Below are positions 42,705-51,792 of a DNA stretch of 64,000 bases, in pieces (within the stretch, counting starts at the first letter, position 1; every line of letters starts with the position of its first letter). The stretch is taken from contig NZ_CP087997.1 of NCBI RefSeq assembly GCF_021044565.1, positions 4,254,732 to 4,318,731 of the forward strand. The letters run 5' to 3'. The stretch comes from Subtercola endophyticus (lineage in GTDB: Bacteria > Actinomycetota > Actinomycetes > Actinomycetales > Microbacteriaceae). The notes beneath the pieces were generated by a model that saw only the letters and a program-made list of their open reading frames with translations, searched no databases and was not told the DNA's origin. The position numbers were made by a program, and so were the translations under genes.

Positions 42705-45284
42705 GTGTTCTCTTCGCCTCGTCACAGACTGAGGAAGCGTCGCACCGTCGCGAACTCCGCGATGGTGGGCGTGGTCGTCGGCCTGGCCGTCGGGGCGATC
42801 GTGGCATTCACCGGAATCGCCGTCACTCCGCAGACCGCGCGAGCCGACGCCTCCTCTGCCGTCACCGTGACAGCGGCGTCGCAAGACACCGATCTCGCTA
42901 CCGCGCCGTTTCCGAAGCTCTCGGTGACTGTGTCGCAGACACGTGACCTCACCTCGCAGGGCATCCAGGTCTCGTGGACCGGCGCCGCGAAGTCGGAGGT
43001 GCCAAGCGGCCAGACCGGCGGCACGAACTTCTTTCAGATCGCGCAGTGCTGGGGCGCGGACAACGACACCCAGCCCGACCGAACGAAGTGCCAGTACGGC
43101 GCGTTCGGAACGCCGGGTGACTCGCGCGACTCGCTGTTCTCAGACGCCAGCCCGGCCACCGAAGATGTGGCGTACACGGCGCCCTCGAGAGACCTGTTCA
43201 ACCCCGCCTACACTGCTATTCCGTTTCTGTCGGCCACCGGCGTCACGGTGAGTTCCATCAAAGACGGCGTCAAAGACGTCAACGTGAACGTGAACAGCAA
43301 CCAGTTCTTCACGCAGCAGACGACCAACGAGGTGTCGTGGGCCGGCTCTGGCACCGATGGCACCGGCTCGGCGAAATTCGAAGTGCAGACCGCGGCGCAG
43401 TCGCCCGGGCTCGGCTGTGGGGCCCGCGTCGTCGCTGCCGATGGAACGGCGACCGGAACGTCGTGCTGGCTGGTGCTCATTCCCCGCGGCACCGCCGACG
43501 CCGGCGGCAAGAACATCACCGGTTCCGGGCTGTTCTACGATGCCTGGAAGCACCGCATCGCCGTGAAGCTGTCGTTCAAGCCGCTCGGCGTCAGCTGCAC
43601 CATCGGTGCTGCCGAGCGTCAGCTCTCGGGCAGTGAGCTGATCGCGGGCGCGGTCGCCTCCTGGCAGCCTGCGCTCTGCGGGGCGGCGGGCGGTTCGGCG
43701 TACACCATGCTCTCGGGCAGCGAATCCGATGCGGCGCTCGCCGCGAACGGCACCGACGTGCAGCCCCTGGCGCTGACATCGCGCGCCCTCTCGATTGCCG
43801 ACGTGCCCGACAAGCTGGAATACGCTCCGGTGGCATTGACCGGGGTGTCGATCGGATTCGCCATCGACCGTGAGCCGAGCGCGTTCGGCGACATTCCGGC
43901 GAGCGCGCAAGACAGCGCCCGGCTTCCGTTCACGTCGCTCAACCTGACCCCGCGGTTGGTGGCGAAGCTGCTCACGAACTCGTATCTCGACTCGTTGCCG
44001 ACCGGTGCCGACAAGTCGGAACTGGGGTATAAGAGCCCGACCGACCCCGGCAAGAACGCCAGAAACCTGACACTGGACCCCGATTTTCTGGCCGTGAACG
44101 ACAAGGAATGGCAATACCAGAACATCACTTCCCCGTCGCTCGCCGATCTGCTCGAGCCGCAGGGGCGCTCCGATGCGGCGTACGCCCTGTGGAGCTACGT
44201 GCTCTCCGATGCAGAGGCGGTGAAATTCTTGCAGGGTCAGCCCGACCCGTACGGAATGATCGTCAACCCGTGGAGCTCGACCGACGCCACGGTGAACCCG
44301 AGTAAGACCGGGCTGTCTCTGCCGCGAGACAATTTTCCCAAGGCGGATCCGGTGGAGCAGCCGAAAGACCCGGCCGGCCCCGCCGCGGTCAACCTCGTCA
44401 CGTGGCGCCCCTACACGAACGATTTCGATACCAGCGCCTACCTGATTCTGCGCGGCGACGGCCAGATTCTCGGTGCGTGGGACGGCCTGGCCGCAACACC
44501 CAAATACACGAAGGCGGCACGGGCCCTGGCCGGCCTGCAGCGCGTCGTCGGAGTGACCGACACCGCCTCTGCCGCGAAGTATCAGGTCTTCTCGGCCTCG
44601 CTGCAGAACGCAGCCGGAAAGTTCGTCGCCCCCACCACCGCGAGTCTCACCGCGGCGGCGAGTGCGATGACCGTCGACCAGAACCAGACGCAGGTCTCTG
44701 AGATGGATTCCACCTCGGCCCAGGCGAAGGCGGCCGCAGGCGCGTATCCGCTGGCGATGCCGGTCTACGCGGCTGTGAACCCGGCGCTGAGCGACGCGCC
44801 TCTGCGGGCCGACTACGCCGCGTTCATCCGGTACGCCGCCGGGGCGGGGCAGGAATCGGGTACGGGTCTCGGGCAGCTGCCCGATGGATATGCGCCGATT
44901 CCCGATTCCTGGAAGAAACAGGCTCTCGCTGCGGCAGACGTGATCGAGGCCGGGCCGCAACCCGTGCCGACTCCGACGCCCTCGGCCTCGTCGGTCGCTG
45001 CACCCGCGGCTGCAGCGCCGGCGGCCACCACGACGTACAACGCCCCTGCCTACAGCGTGCCGCAGAGCGCCGCCCAGCAGGCCCCGGCCGCCGCGGGGGC
45101 TGCCGCCGCCACGCCGGCCGACCCGAGCGCCAGCGGTGCCGCAGCGGCACCGCCGCTGGGCGATGCGACCCCTGCCGACAACACGAGCGCCGCCATTTCG
45201 GCTGCCGTGCCCGCGAGCATTCTCGCCGGGCTCGGTGCCGCATTCGCCGTGCCGTTCGTCGGCCGCTTCAGAAGGCGATTCTGA
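42705..45284 (+). CDS. large PstS-like surface protein with C-terminal membrane anchor
   Basis: 859 aa. Signal peptide (VGVVVGLAVGAIVAFTGIAV, cleavage near ARADAS), a beta-rich N-terminal region (about 40-350), then a part with distant periplasmic-binding-protein character including VSIGFAIDREPSAFG and LNLTPRLVAKLLTNSYLD, an Ala/Pro linker and a C-terminal helix ILAGLGAAFAVPFVG with RFRRRF. Follows pstS. I recognise the type from actinobacterial genomes but know no function; possibly a docking or pre-binding protein for the transporter. Confidence 0.8.
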   Translation: MFSSPRHRLRKRRTVANSAMVGVVVGLAVGAIVAFTGIAVTPQTARADASSAVTVTAASQDTDLATAPFPKLSVTVSQTRDLTSQGIQVSWTGAAKSEVPSGQTGGTNFFQIAQCWGADNDTQPDRTKCQYGAFGTPGDSRDSLFSDASPATEDVAYTAPSRDLFNPAYTAIPFLSATGVTVSSIKDGVKDVNVNVNSNQFFTQQTTNEVSWAGSGTDGTGSAKFEVQTAAQSPGLGCGARVVAADGTATGTSCWLVLIPRGTADAGGKNITGSGLFYDAWKHRIAVKLSFKPLGVSCTIGAAERQLSGSELIAGAVASWQPALCGAAGGSAYTMLSGSESDAALAANGTDVQPLALTSRALSIADVPDKLEYAPVALTGVSIGFAIDREPSAFGDIPASAQDSARLPFTSLNLTPRLVAKLLTNSYLDSLPTGADKSELGYKSPTDPGKNARNLTLDPDFLAVNDKEWQYQNITSPSLADLLEPQGRSDAAYALWSYVLSDAEAVKFLQGQPDPYGMIVNPWSSTDATVNPSKTGLSLPRDNFPKADPVEQPKDPAGPAAVNLVTWRPYTNDFDTSAYLILRGDGQILGAWDGLAATPKYTKAARALAGLQRVVGVTDTASAAKYQVFSASLQNAAGKFVAPTTASLTAAASAMTVDQNQTQVSEMDSTSAQAKAAAGAYPLAMPVYAAVNPALSDAPLRADYAAFIRYAAGAGQESGTGLGQLPDGYAPIPDSWKKQALAAADVIEAGPQPVPTPTPSASSVAAPAAAAPAATTTYNAPAYSVPQSAAQQAPAAAGAAAATPADPSASGAAAAPPLGDATPADNTSAAISAAVPASILAGLGAAFAVPFVGRFRRRF

Positions 45285-45396
45285 TGCCCACATTCTTGGC
45301 CCGAGCAACGACGGCAGACCTCTGTCGGCGCTGCCCCAAGTCGATGCGTTCGCACTTGCGGATGGTCGGTCACCCTCCCGAAAGGAATTCACCACA

Positions 45397-46497
45397 GTGA
45401 AGATCAAGAAGATTGCCGCCATCGGCGCGGCAATTGGCGTCGTCGTCGCCGGTATTGCCTTCGCGGCACCGGCCAACGCTGAGCCCGTCTCGAACAGCTA
45501 TGTTCTCGTCGGCTCAGACACCCTGCAGGATTCGGTCAACGCGCTGACCAACGGCACCTCGGTCGGTGGCGCGTCGCTGCGCGTGACCGCCGGCGGCGCC
45601 AGCGTCGGTTCGTTCGACGCATTCGGCAGCACCTCCATTCAGACCAAGCCGGGCGGACCCTACTTCGGTCGCCCGTCGGGTTCGGGTGCCGGCGTGACTG
45701 CTCTTCGGGCATCCATCAACGGTGCACCGACCACGTACTCGGGCAACGCTGCGGTTCCCGCAAAGGTGATCGGCGGCCAGGTCGACATCGCTCGTTCGTC
45801 GAGCGGACCCGGCGCGAACGCGAACTCGGCAGGCAAGCTGGTGTACGTTCCCTACGCGCGTGACGCCGTCGCGTACGCCTACAACGGTTCGAGTGCCGAC
45901 CTCGGCGCGCTGAGCAAGGCGCAGCTCAAGCAGATCTACGAATCCAACACGCCCGTGACGATCGGTGGCACCGTGGTGCACCCCGTCATTCCGCAGGCTT
46001 CGTCGGGTACACGCTCGTTCTTCCTCTCGTCGATCGGTGTCACCACCCTCGGCAGCACGGTCAACGACGTGAACAACACCACCCCCGAGAACGACGCTTC
46101 GGTGCTTCCCGCCGACTCGATCATCCCGTTCTCGGCCGCCAGCTGGATCGCCCAGTCGAACGGCGTCACCGGCGTCAGCACCATCGGCTCGACCGGCGTC
46201 AAGCTCGGTAGCCCCGACGGCGTTGCTCCCTTCACCGGCACCACCACCCTCGCCGCCAACTCGGCGTTCTACGGCAGCAGCTACGGCCGCGACACCTACC
46301 TGGTCGTCGAATTCGCCCGTGTCGACTCCTCGAGCGCGACCTACGACAAGAAGCTCGCCGACCTGGTCGACTCGACCAAGGCGCAAAGCCTGACGAACTT
46401 CGGCACCTTCTCGAGCACCTCGGGTGCCGTCAAGGCCAAGTTCGGCTTCCTCGCTCCGTCCAGCACCGCGCCGATCCGCGCGTTCGCCACCATCTAA
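45397..46497 (+). CDS. secreted PstS-like substrate-binding protein
   Basis: 366 aa from GTG 45397 with AAAGGA upstream; the frame is open further upstream but MKIKKIAAIGAAIGVVVAGI is clearly the signal peptide (cleavage near ANAEP). Binding-domain features: VLVGSDTLQDSV, SFDAFGSTSIQTKPGGP, GRPSGSGAGVTAL, DIARSSSGPG, VPYARDAVAYAY and VIPQASSGTRSFFL, a phosphate-binding-protein pattern with RPxGSG and RSSSGP loops. No anchor, so fully secreted. Second binding protein in the locus. Confidence 0.85.
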   Translation: MKIKKIAAIGAAIGVVVAGIAFAAPANAEPVSNSYVLVGSDTLQDSVNALTNGTSVGGASLRVTAGGASVGSFDAFGSTSIQTKPGGPYFGRPSGSGAGVTALRASINGAPTTYSGNAAVPAKVIGGQVDIARSSSGPGANANSAGKLVYVPYARDAVAYAYNGSSADLGALSKAQLKQIYESNTPVTIGGTVVHPVIPQASSGTRSFFLSSIGVTTLGSTVNDVNNTTPENDASVLPADSIIPFSAASWIAQSNGVTGVSTIGSTGVKLGSPDGVAPFTGTTTLAANSAFYGSSYGRDTYLVVEFARVDSSSATYDKKLADLVDSTKAQSLTNFGTFSSTSGAVKAKFGFLAPSSTAPIRAFATI

Positions 46498-46538
46498 TCC
46501 CTCACTCTCCATTCGCATCTGAAAGGCATTACAAAGAC

Positions 46539-47597
46539 ATGTTGAAATCAGCAGCCATTCGCGTGGCAGCAGTGGGCGTCGTCGCCGCTGCACTCATCGG
46601 AGGCACGTCCTCCCTCGCCCAGGCGGCGACCCCGGTGGATCCCACCGTCGGTTCGGCCGGCCCGGTTTACGTCGGTGACGCCAACGACGGTTCGCGCATC
46701 GCAGACGGTGCGACTCTCGACTTCGACTACGCGGTCATCGCGCTGGCCGACCCGAGCGACCTGAGCGCCGTCTACACCGGCTCGGCCGACGCGACCTCGG
46801 TCGAGACCTTCATCTCGCCGCGTGGTTCGGAGTCGGACCCGTCGGCCTGGACCGCCTGGTCGACAAGCGGATTCCTCGACGGCACGAAGAACGTTCAATA
46901 CCCCACCATCACGCCTGGTTCGCAGATCAACGGCAACCAGAATGCGGTTCGTGCCGGCGGTAACTGGAGCATCGGGTTCGCCTTCTTGAAAGACAACAAC
47001 CTGCACATCGCCGGCGGTGGTGTCTACTTCACCAACATCACGGTCGCCGCAGGTGGCAACTACCAGTTCGCCACCCCGACGACGGTGACGCCGCCTGCTC
47101 CGGCGAGCGGTTCGTTCGACCAGAACCTCTCGGCCACGACCATCGACGCGCAAGACGGAACGCTGAACCTGGTTGCTCCGGCCAACGCGACGACCACGCT
47201 GGGTGCGGCGACCCTGGTGAACAACCTGTCGACCTCGACCGGTAACATCGGCAAGTTCACGGTGCAAGACGGCCGTGTCGTCACGCACAAGGGCTGGGAT
47301 CTCACCACCTCGGTGACCGACTTCACCAACTCGGCTGACAGCAGCAAGACCATCGACAAGAAGAACCTCGGCGTCGCAGCTGTCGCTGCCGCCGGAACCA
47401 CCCTTCCCGCCGGTGTCACCCTTGCCGCCGCACAGATCGCCGGATCGGCCGTCAACCCGGCGCCGTTCGCCAGCGCCGCAGCCGGAACCGCGATTGCAGC
47501 GACCGACCTGGATGCCGCTCTGACGCTCGTCGCGCCGGCGAACACCCCGGCCGGAACCTACACCGCGAAGCTCACCGTCACGCTCGCTTCGAAGTAG
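46539..47597 (+). CDS. WxL-type wall-binding secreted protein
   Basis: 352 aa. Signal peptide with SLAQAATP cleavage zone, a central beta domain, and a C-terminal domain with THKGWDLTTSVTDF, providing the W-x-L motif (WDL), and the typical ending ANTPAGTYTAKLTVTLASK. WxL domains bind peptidoglycan non-covalently in Firmicutes and work with DUF916 partners; the next gene encodes such a partner. AAAGG at 46521 supports the start. Followed by a strong terminator. Confidence 0.82.
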   Translation: MLKSAAIRVAAVGVVAAALIGGTSSLAQAATPVDPTVGSAGPVYVGDANDGSRIADGATLDFDYAVIALADPSDLSAVYTGSADATSVETFISPRGSESDPSAWTAWSTSGFLDGTKNVQYPTITPGSQINGNQNAVRAGGNWSIGFAFLKDNNLHIAGGGVYFTNITVAAGGNYQFATPTTVTPPAPASGSFDQNLSATTIDAQDGTLNLVAPANATTTLGAATLVNNLSTSTGNIGKFTVQDGRVVTHKGWDLTTSVTDFTNSADSSKTIDKKNLGVAAVAAAGTTLPAGVTLAAAQIAGSAVNPAPFASAAAGTAIAATDLDAALTLVAPANTPAGTYTAKLTVTLASK

Positions 47598-47624
47598 TCG
47601 TTCGCCTCACCGTATGAAACCGGG

Positions 47625-47657
47625 GGAGGGGTCGCTCAGGCGGCCCCTCCTTCTTTT
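47625..47657 (+). terminator. factor-independent terminator after the WxL gene
   Basis: GGAGGGG (47625-47631), 12-nt loop, CCCCTCC (47644-47650), then TTCTTTT. The clearest intrinsic terminator in the window; it separates the WxL gene from the DUF916-like gene and pstB. Confidence 0.88.
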
Positions 47658-47750
47658 CGATCTTCGTGCGACCTCTGACGGACCGAGGCCAACTCACTAC
47701 CTCTCGTTCACCCCCTAGCCAGCTTCTCGACCGACTGCCGCCAACTGAGT

Positions 47751-48872
47751 TTGGATAAATGTACTGTGCCCGATCTCGCAGCTCTCTTCCCCCGGTTCAA
47801 GCGCCTCGTCGCTCTCGTTCTTGCGGTGGCTTTCGTCAGCGTTCTGATGGTTTCGCTGCAAGCAGCAGGCAGCGCGCGAGCCGATGACACCGCCGGTATT
47901 TCAGGCGCGCCCTCGAACGGTACGGGCACCGACACACGATCGCGGTTCAGCTACCAGCTCGCCCCGGGACAGCACATCGACGATGCCTACCAGGTGAAGA
48001 ACACGGGCACCGTGCCGCAGACCATGAAGGTCTTCGCGACCGACGCCTACAACACCGACGACGGTTCGTACGGACTGCTCGACACCGACGCCACGCCCAC
48101 CGATGCGGGCAACTGGATCACCTTCGCCGGCGGTGCGAAGCAGCTGTCGATTCCGCTCGACCCCGGTGCCTCGCAGATCGTTCCCTTCAGCCTCGATGTG
48201 CCGGCGGATGCCTCGCCCGGCGACCACGCGGCCGGAATCGTGATCTCGGTGCTCACTCCCGACGGTCAGGTGCTCGTCGATCGGCGCGTCGCCACCCGTT
48301 TGTACGCCCGGGTCGAGGGAGACCTGCAGGCCGCGCTCACCATCAGCAGCATCTCCGCCTCCTACGATTCGCAGTTCAATCCGTTCGACGGTGCGGCGAC
48401 GGTGACCTACACGATCCGCAACAACGGCAACGTCGCCCTCAGCGCGAACACCGTAACGGGGGTGAACACGTACTTCGGAATCGGGGCCGCGGGGCAGGTG
48501 CGCGGAGAGGTCGCCGAGATGCTGCCCGGCAGCACACGAACGGTGTCGGTCACCGTGCCCGGCGTCGCGCAGCTCGGGTACCTGAATCCCTACGTCAGTC
48601 TTGCGCCGACGGTCGACCCGGATGCCCTGAACCCGGGTCAGCTCACCACCGTCAACCGCGACACTGTGCTGATCGCGATGCCGTGGTGGCTGGTGATCCT
48701 TCTCGTCATCGCCGCCATCGTGCTTCTCATCACGCGCATTCGTCGTCGTCGCGACGAGAAGAACGCGCTCGCCTGGGCGGCATACACCGAGGCAGAGGCG
48801 CATCGCAAGGCGGCCGAAGACCTGGTCGGTTCCGGCGCCGCGTCGGGCGATTCGCCCGGTCGGACTCGCTAG
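47751..48872 (+). CDS. DUF916-like WxL-interacting membrane protein
   Basis: 373 aa from TTG 47751; a GTG at 47766 is an equally good start. Signal peptide LVALVLAVAFVSVLMVSL ending near ARADD; two Ig-like domains with FSYQLAPGQHIDDAYQVKNT, VPFSLDVPADASPGDHAAGI and VTYTIRNNGNVALSAN, as in DUF916 proteins; then a transmembrane helix (WWLVILLVIAAIVLLI) and an Arg-rich cytoplasmic tail. In Firmicutes these pair with WxL proteins at the wall. Next gene begins 1 bp after its stop. Confidence 0.83.
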   Translation: MDKCTVPDLAALFPRFKRLVALVLAVAFVSVLMVSLQAAGSARADDTAGISGAPSNGTGTDTRSRFSYQLAPGQHIDDAYQVKNTGTVPQTMKVFATDAYNTDDGSYGLLDTDATPTDAGNWITFAGGAKQLSIPLDPGASQIVPFSLDVPADASPGDHAAGIVISVLTPDGQVLVDRRVATRLYARVEGDLQAALTISSISASYDSQFNPFDGAATVTYTIRNNGNVALSANTVTGVNTYFGIGAAGQVRGEVAEMLPGSTRTVSVTVPGVAQLGYLNPYVSLAPTVDPDALNPGQLTTVNRDTVLIAMPWWLVILLVIAAIVLLITRIRRRRDEKNALAWAAYTEAEAHRKAAEDLVGSGAASGDSPGRTR

Positions 48873-48873
48873 C

Positions 48874-49719
48874 GTGGTGAAATCGAGAAAAACCGCGATC
48901 GCGGCGCGGGTCGCAGCGACGCTGCTGTTGTGCGGCGTGGCGACCACGGTGATGGGCGCGAGCTCCGCGCTCGCCGAGGGCGGCAGCGGGGGAATCGGCA
49001 TCACGGTGTCGGTGACGGCACCGCCCGGGGCATCCACTGCGCCGGTCGGAAGCACGCAGCTCGGGTCGGGCGGGTCGGGAGCGGCCGGATCCGGCTCTGG
49101 CTTTGGATCGGGCTCGGGCTCGGCCGTCAACGGTTCCGGTTCGACGGTCGTCACGCCAACGTCGCCCAACGCACCGAATGCGGCGGCCGACGAATTCGAC
49201 CTCGGCGGCATTCTCTTTCTGAGCGGAGTCTCGTCTGACTACGGCTGGAGCATCAATCCGCTGGCCGGCGATACGAGCGAGCACTTCACCGTGCACAACG
49301 TGTCGCAAGAGACCATCGACCTCACCGCGAATTTCAGCATCGTCGGCCCGTTCGGCAATGAGATCGCTCGCGTCGACGCCGTGCCGATCACAGCGCTGAA
49401 ACCCGACGAATCGCGCGTCATCGAGGCGAAGCTCTCGGGCGTGGGCCAGTGGGCGTTCATCACCGCCCATGCAACTCTTGTTCCTCCCGCGTCGGTTGCG
49501 GGCACCCCGCTCACTCCGGTGACCCGAGACGGCTTTCTGTTCGTGCTGCCGTGGTTCATCGTGGTTCTGCTCATTCTCGGCGTCGGAGCATACTCCGTCG
49601 TGAGGCTGGTGCGCGGGGCGGAACTCACCGCCCTCGGCGTGCCAGCCGGCGCCGGTGTGAGTGCCGGTGCCAGCGCGGGTGCCGGCGAGCCGGGCGCGCT
49701 GGCGGGGGGAGCCGCGTGA
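48874..49719 (+). CDS. Ig-like single-pass membrane protein of the WxL/Pst locus
   Basis: 281 aa, GTG start. Signal peptide VAATLLLCGVATTVMGAS, a Gly/Ser-rich linker (GSGSGFGSGSGSAVNGSG), one beta-sandwich domain (WSINPLAGDTSEHFTVHNVS ... VIEAKLSGVGQWAFITAHA), a helix FVLPWFIVVLLILGVGAY and a cytoplasmic tail ending in Ala/Gly repeats. Resembles the Ig-like half of DUF916 proteins. Overlaps the sortase-like gene by 4 bp (GTGA). Confidence 0.72.
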   Translation: MVKSRKTAIAARVAATLLLCGVATTVMGASSALAEGGSGGIGITVSVTAPPGASTAPVGSTQLGSGGSGAAGSGSGFGSGSGSAVNGSGSTVVTPTSPNAPNAAADEFDLGGILFLSGVSSDYGWSINPLAGDTSEHFTVHNVSQETIDLTANFSIVGPFGNEIARVDAVPITALKPDESRVIEAKLSGVGQWAFITAHATLVPPASVAGTPLTPVTRDGFLFVLPWFIVVLLILGVGAYSVVRLVRGAELTALGVPAGAGVSAGASAGAGEPGALAGGAA

Positions 49720-50726
49720 CAGACACGCTCGAGCGACCAGCGGGCGAAGCGTCAGAGGCTCCCGTGGGCGGGCCGACGACTGACGGGCATCCGGATGCCC
49801 GGCCACCGAAACCCCCGAAAGTACCCCGGCCGCCCAAGCCGCCCCGCAGGCCGCCCGCGTCGGCGATGCCAGCCGAACCGCTCGGCCCGATCCAGACCGT
49901 ACTGCGCGGAGTTCTGTTGCTCGTTGCGGCCATGCTCTTCGCCTTCGCGGCGAACCTCACGATTCTGAGCCACGTGCAGCACTTCGTCGCCCAGCAGCAG
50001 CAGCTGAACGAGCTGCGCGTCGAGGCCGCCGCGGGCACTCTGCCGGTCAGTGAGGCGACCTTCGACGAGAAGCTTGTGCCCGACGGCGCGCCGGTGGGGT
50101 TCATCGACATTCCCTCGATCAACGTGCACGAGGTGATCTCCGAAGGCACGTCGGGTGATGTGCTGAAAAGCGGGCCCGGGCATCGGCGCGACTCGGTGCT
50201 GCCCGGGCAGGCCGGCATCAGTACCGTCATGGGCCGGGCGGCAGCGTTCGGGGGCCCGTTCTCGCGCATTCAAGAGCTGGCGCCGGGCGACACGTTCACG
50301 GTGGTCACCGGTCAGGGCACACAGCGGTTCGCGGTGATCGGCGTGCGGTATTCCGGTGACCCCGTTCCCACCTTCCGAGGCGGAACCAGCAGGCTGACTC
50401 TCATCACCGCACGCGGAGTCGCCTACGTTCCCACCGCCGTGGCCTATGTCGACGCCGAGCTCACCAGCCAGGTGCAACCGGCCGGCGCGCGGCAGACGAC
50501 GTTTCTTGCGTTGCCGGCGCGCGACACCACGATGGCGACCGATACCTCGACCCTCTGGGCGCTCGTGTTCGCGCTGCAGTTCTTGCTCGCGGTCGAGATC
50601 GGGGCGGTCTGGGCATTCCGGCGCATCGGGGCACAGAAGACGTGGGTCGTGTTCGCTCCGCTGTCGATTCTCGCTGCGCTGTATGTGTCGAACCAGATGA
50701 TCCTGTTGTTGCCGAATCTGCTCTGA
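49716..50726 (+). CDS. sortase-fold protein lacking catalytic His and Cys (pseudo-sortase)
   Basis: 336 aa, GTG start. Cytoplasmic Pro/Lys tail RPPKPPKVPRPPKPPRRPP, a helix (TVLRGVLLLVAAMLFAFAAN), then a sortase domain: VGFIDIPSINVHEVISEGTS, SGPGHRRDSVLPGQAGIS, FSRIQELAPGDTFTVV, RLTLITARG. Where sortases have AGHR this has MGRA, and TLxTC reads TLITA, so the His and Cys of the active site are both absent. Two C-terminal helices follow. Probably a structural or peptide-holding partner of the surface proteins, not a transpeptidase. Confidence 0.82.
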   Translation: MTDTLERPAGEASEAPVGGPTTDGHPDARPPKPPKVPRPPKPPRRPPASAMPAEPLGPIQTVLRGVLLLVAAMLFAFAANLTILSHVQHFVAQQQQLNELRVEAAAGTLPVSEATFDEKLVPDGAPVGFIDIPSINVHEVISEGTSGDVLKSGPGHRRDSVLPGQAGISTVMGRAAAFGGPFSRIQELAPGDTFTVVTGQGTQRFAVIGVRYSGDPVPTFRGGTSRLTLITARGVAYVPTAVAYVDAELTSQVQPAGARQTTFLALPARDTTMATDTSTLWALVFALQFLLAVEIGAVWAFRRIGAQKTWVVFAPLSILAALYVSNQMILLLPNLL

Positions 50727-50757
50727 GCGAGCAGCGAATCCCTGTGAAGAAAGCCTC

Positions 50758-51792
50758 ATGACGTCACCAGAACCCGACGACGACCGTACTCAGGTACTGC
50801 CCCCCGTGTCGCGCCGCGATCAGCGTGCCGCGGCTCGGCCGCCGAAGCTGCCCAAGGCGCCGAGAGCGCCCAAACCGCCCAAGGCCGAGAAGCCGCCCAA
50901 ATCGTTCGCCTTCGCCGAGCCGACGATCGCCGAGCGGGCCGTCGAGGCCGACGGAACCATGCTCGCTCCCGCCCGATCTTGGTCATCGATCGCTCCCGCG
51001 GTGGTCGAGCCGCTGCCGCTGGCCAGTCTCGAAGCGCGCAACATCTCGGCATGGTTCGGAGACCACCAGGTGCTCGACCGGGTCTCGCTGAGCATGCCTG
51101 CCGGGGTGATCACCTCGCTGATCGGGCCGTCGGGGTGCGGCAAGTCGACGTTCTTGCGCATCCTGAACCGGATGCACGAACTCGTGCCCTCGGCCAGCCT
51201 CGCCGGTGAGGTACTCATCGACGACCGCGACATCTACAGCGCCGACCGCAAACTGGTGGATGCCCGAAAGAGCATCGGAATGGTCTTTCAGAAGCCGAAC
51301 CCGTTCCCGGCCATGTCGATCTACGACAATGTGGTGTCGGGGCTCAAGCTCACCGGAACGCGCGCGAGCAAAGACCACCGCGACTACCTCGTCGAGAGCT
51401 GTCTGACCAAGGCCGGGTTGTGGAAAGAGGTACGCGATCGGCTCCGATCGCCGGGCGGCGGCCTCTCGGGAGGACAGCAGCAGCGCCTGTGCATTGCGCG
51501 GTCGCTTGCGGTGAAACCGCGCGTTCTGCTGATGGACGAACCGTGCTCGGCGCTCGACCCCACGTCGACCCGGGTGATCGAAGAGACCATGCTCGAGCTG
51601 GTGAACGACGTGACGATCGTGATCGTGACGCACAACATGCAGCAGGCGCAGCGCGTCTCGACGCAGTGCGCGTTCTTTCTGGCCACCCAGGGCAAGCCCG
51701 GCGGCATCGTCGAATTCGGCGACACCGAGGCCATGTTCTCCGAGCCCATCGACCCGCGCACCTACGACTACGTCAACGGCGTCTTCGGCTGA
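50758..51792 (+). CDS. pstB: phosphate ABC transporter ATPase PstB with Pro/Lys-rich N-terminal tail
   Basis: 344 aa, about 85 longer than standard. ABC domain from LEARNISAWFGDHQVL: Walker A GPSGCGKST, Q-loop MVFQKPNPFP, signature LSGGQQQRL, Walker B VLLMDEPCSALDP, switch His VTHNMQQA, all PstB-like. The extra N-terminus contains RPPKLPKAPRAPKPPKAEKPP, closely like the tail of the pseudo-sortase encoded just upstream. Energises PstCA; placed last in the locus, with no phoU nearby. Its stop codon lies in a 16-bp tandem duplication. Confidence 0.95.
   Translation: MTSPEPDDDRTQVLPPVSRRDQRAAARPPKLPKAPRAPKPPKAEKPPKSFAFAEPTIAERAVEADGTMLAPARSWSSIAPAVVEPLPLASLEARNISAWFGDHQVLDRVSLSMPAGVITSLIGPSGCGKSTFLRILNRMHELVPSASLAGEVLIDDRDIYSADRKLVDARKSIGMVFQKPNPFPAMSIYDNVVSGLKLTGTRASKDHRDYLVESCLTKAGLWKEVRDRLRSPGGGLSGGQQQRLCIARSLAVKPRVLLMDEPCSALDPTSTRVIEETMLELVNDVTIVIVTHNMQQAQRVSTQCAFFLATQGKPGGIVEFGDTEAMFSEPIDPRTYDYVNGVFG

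Noticed and set aside
43140..45476. 778-aa minus-strand frame opposite the large PstS-like surface protein
   Set aside because: Arg/Gly-rich shadow; the plus strand has a signal peptide, anchor and conserved motif.
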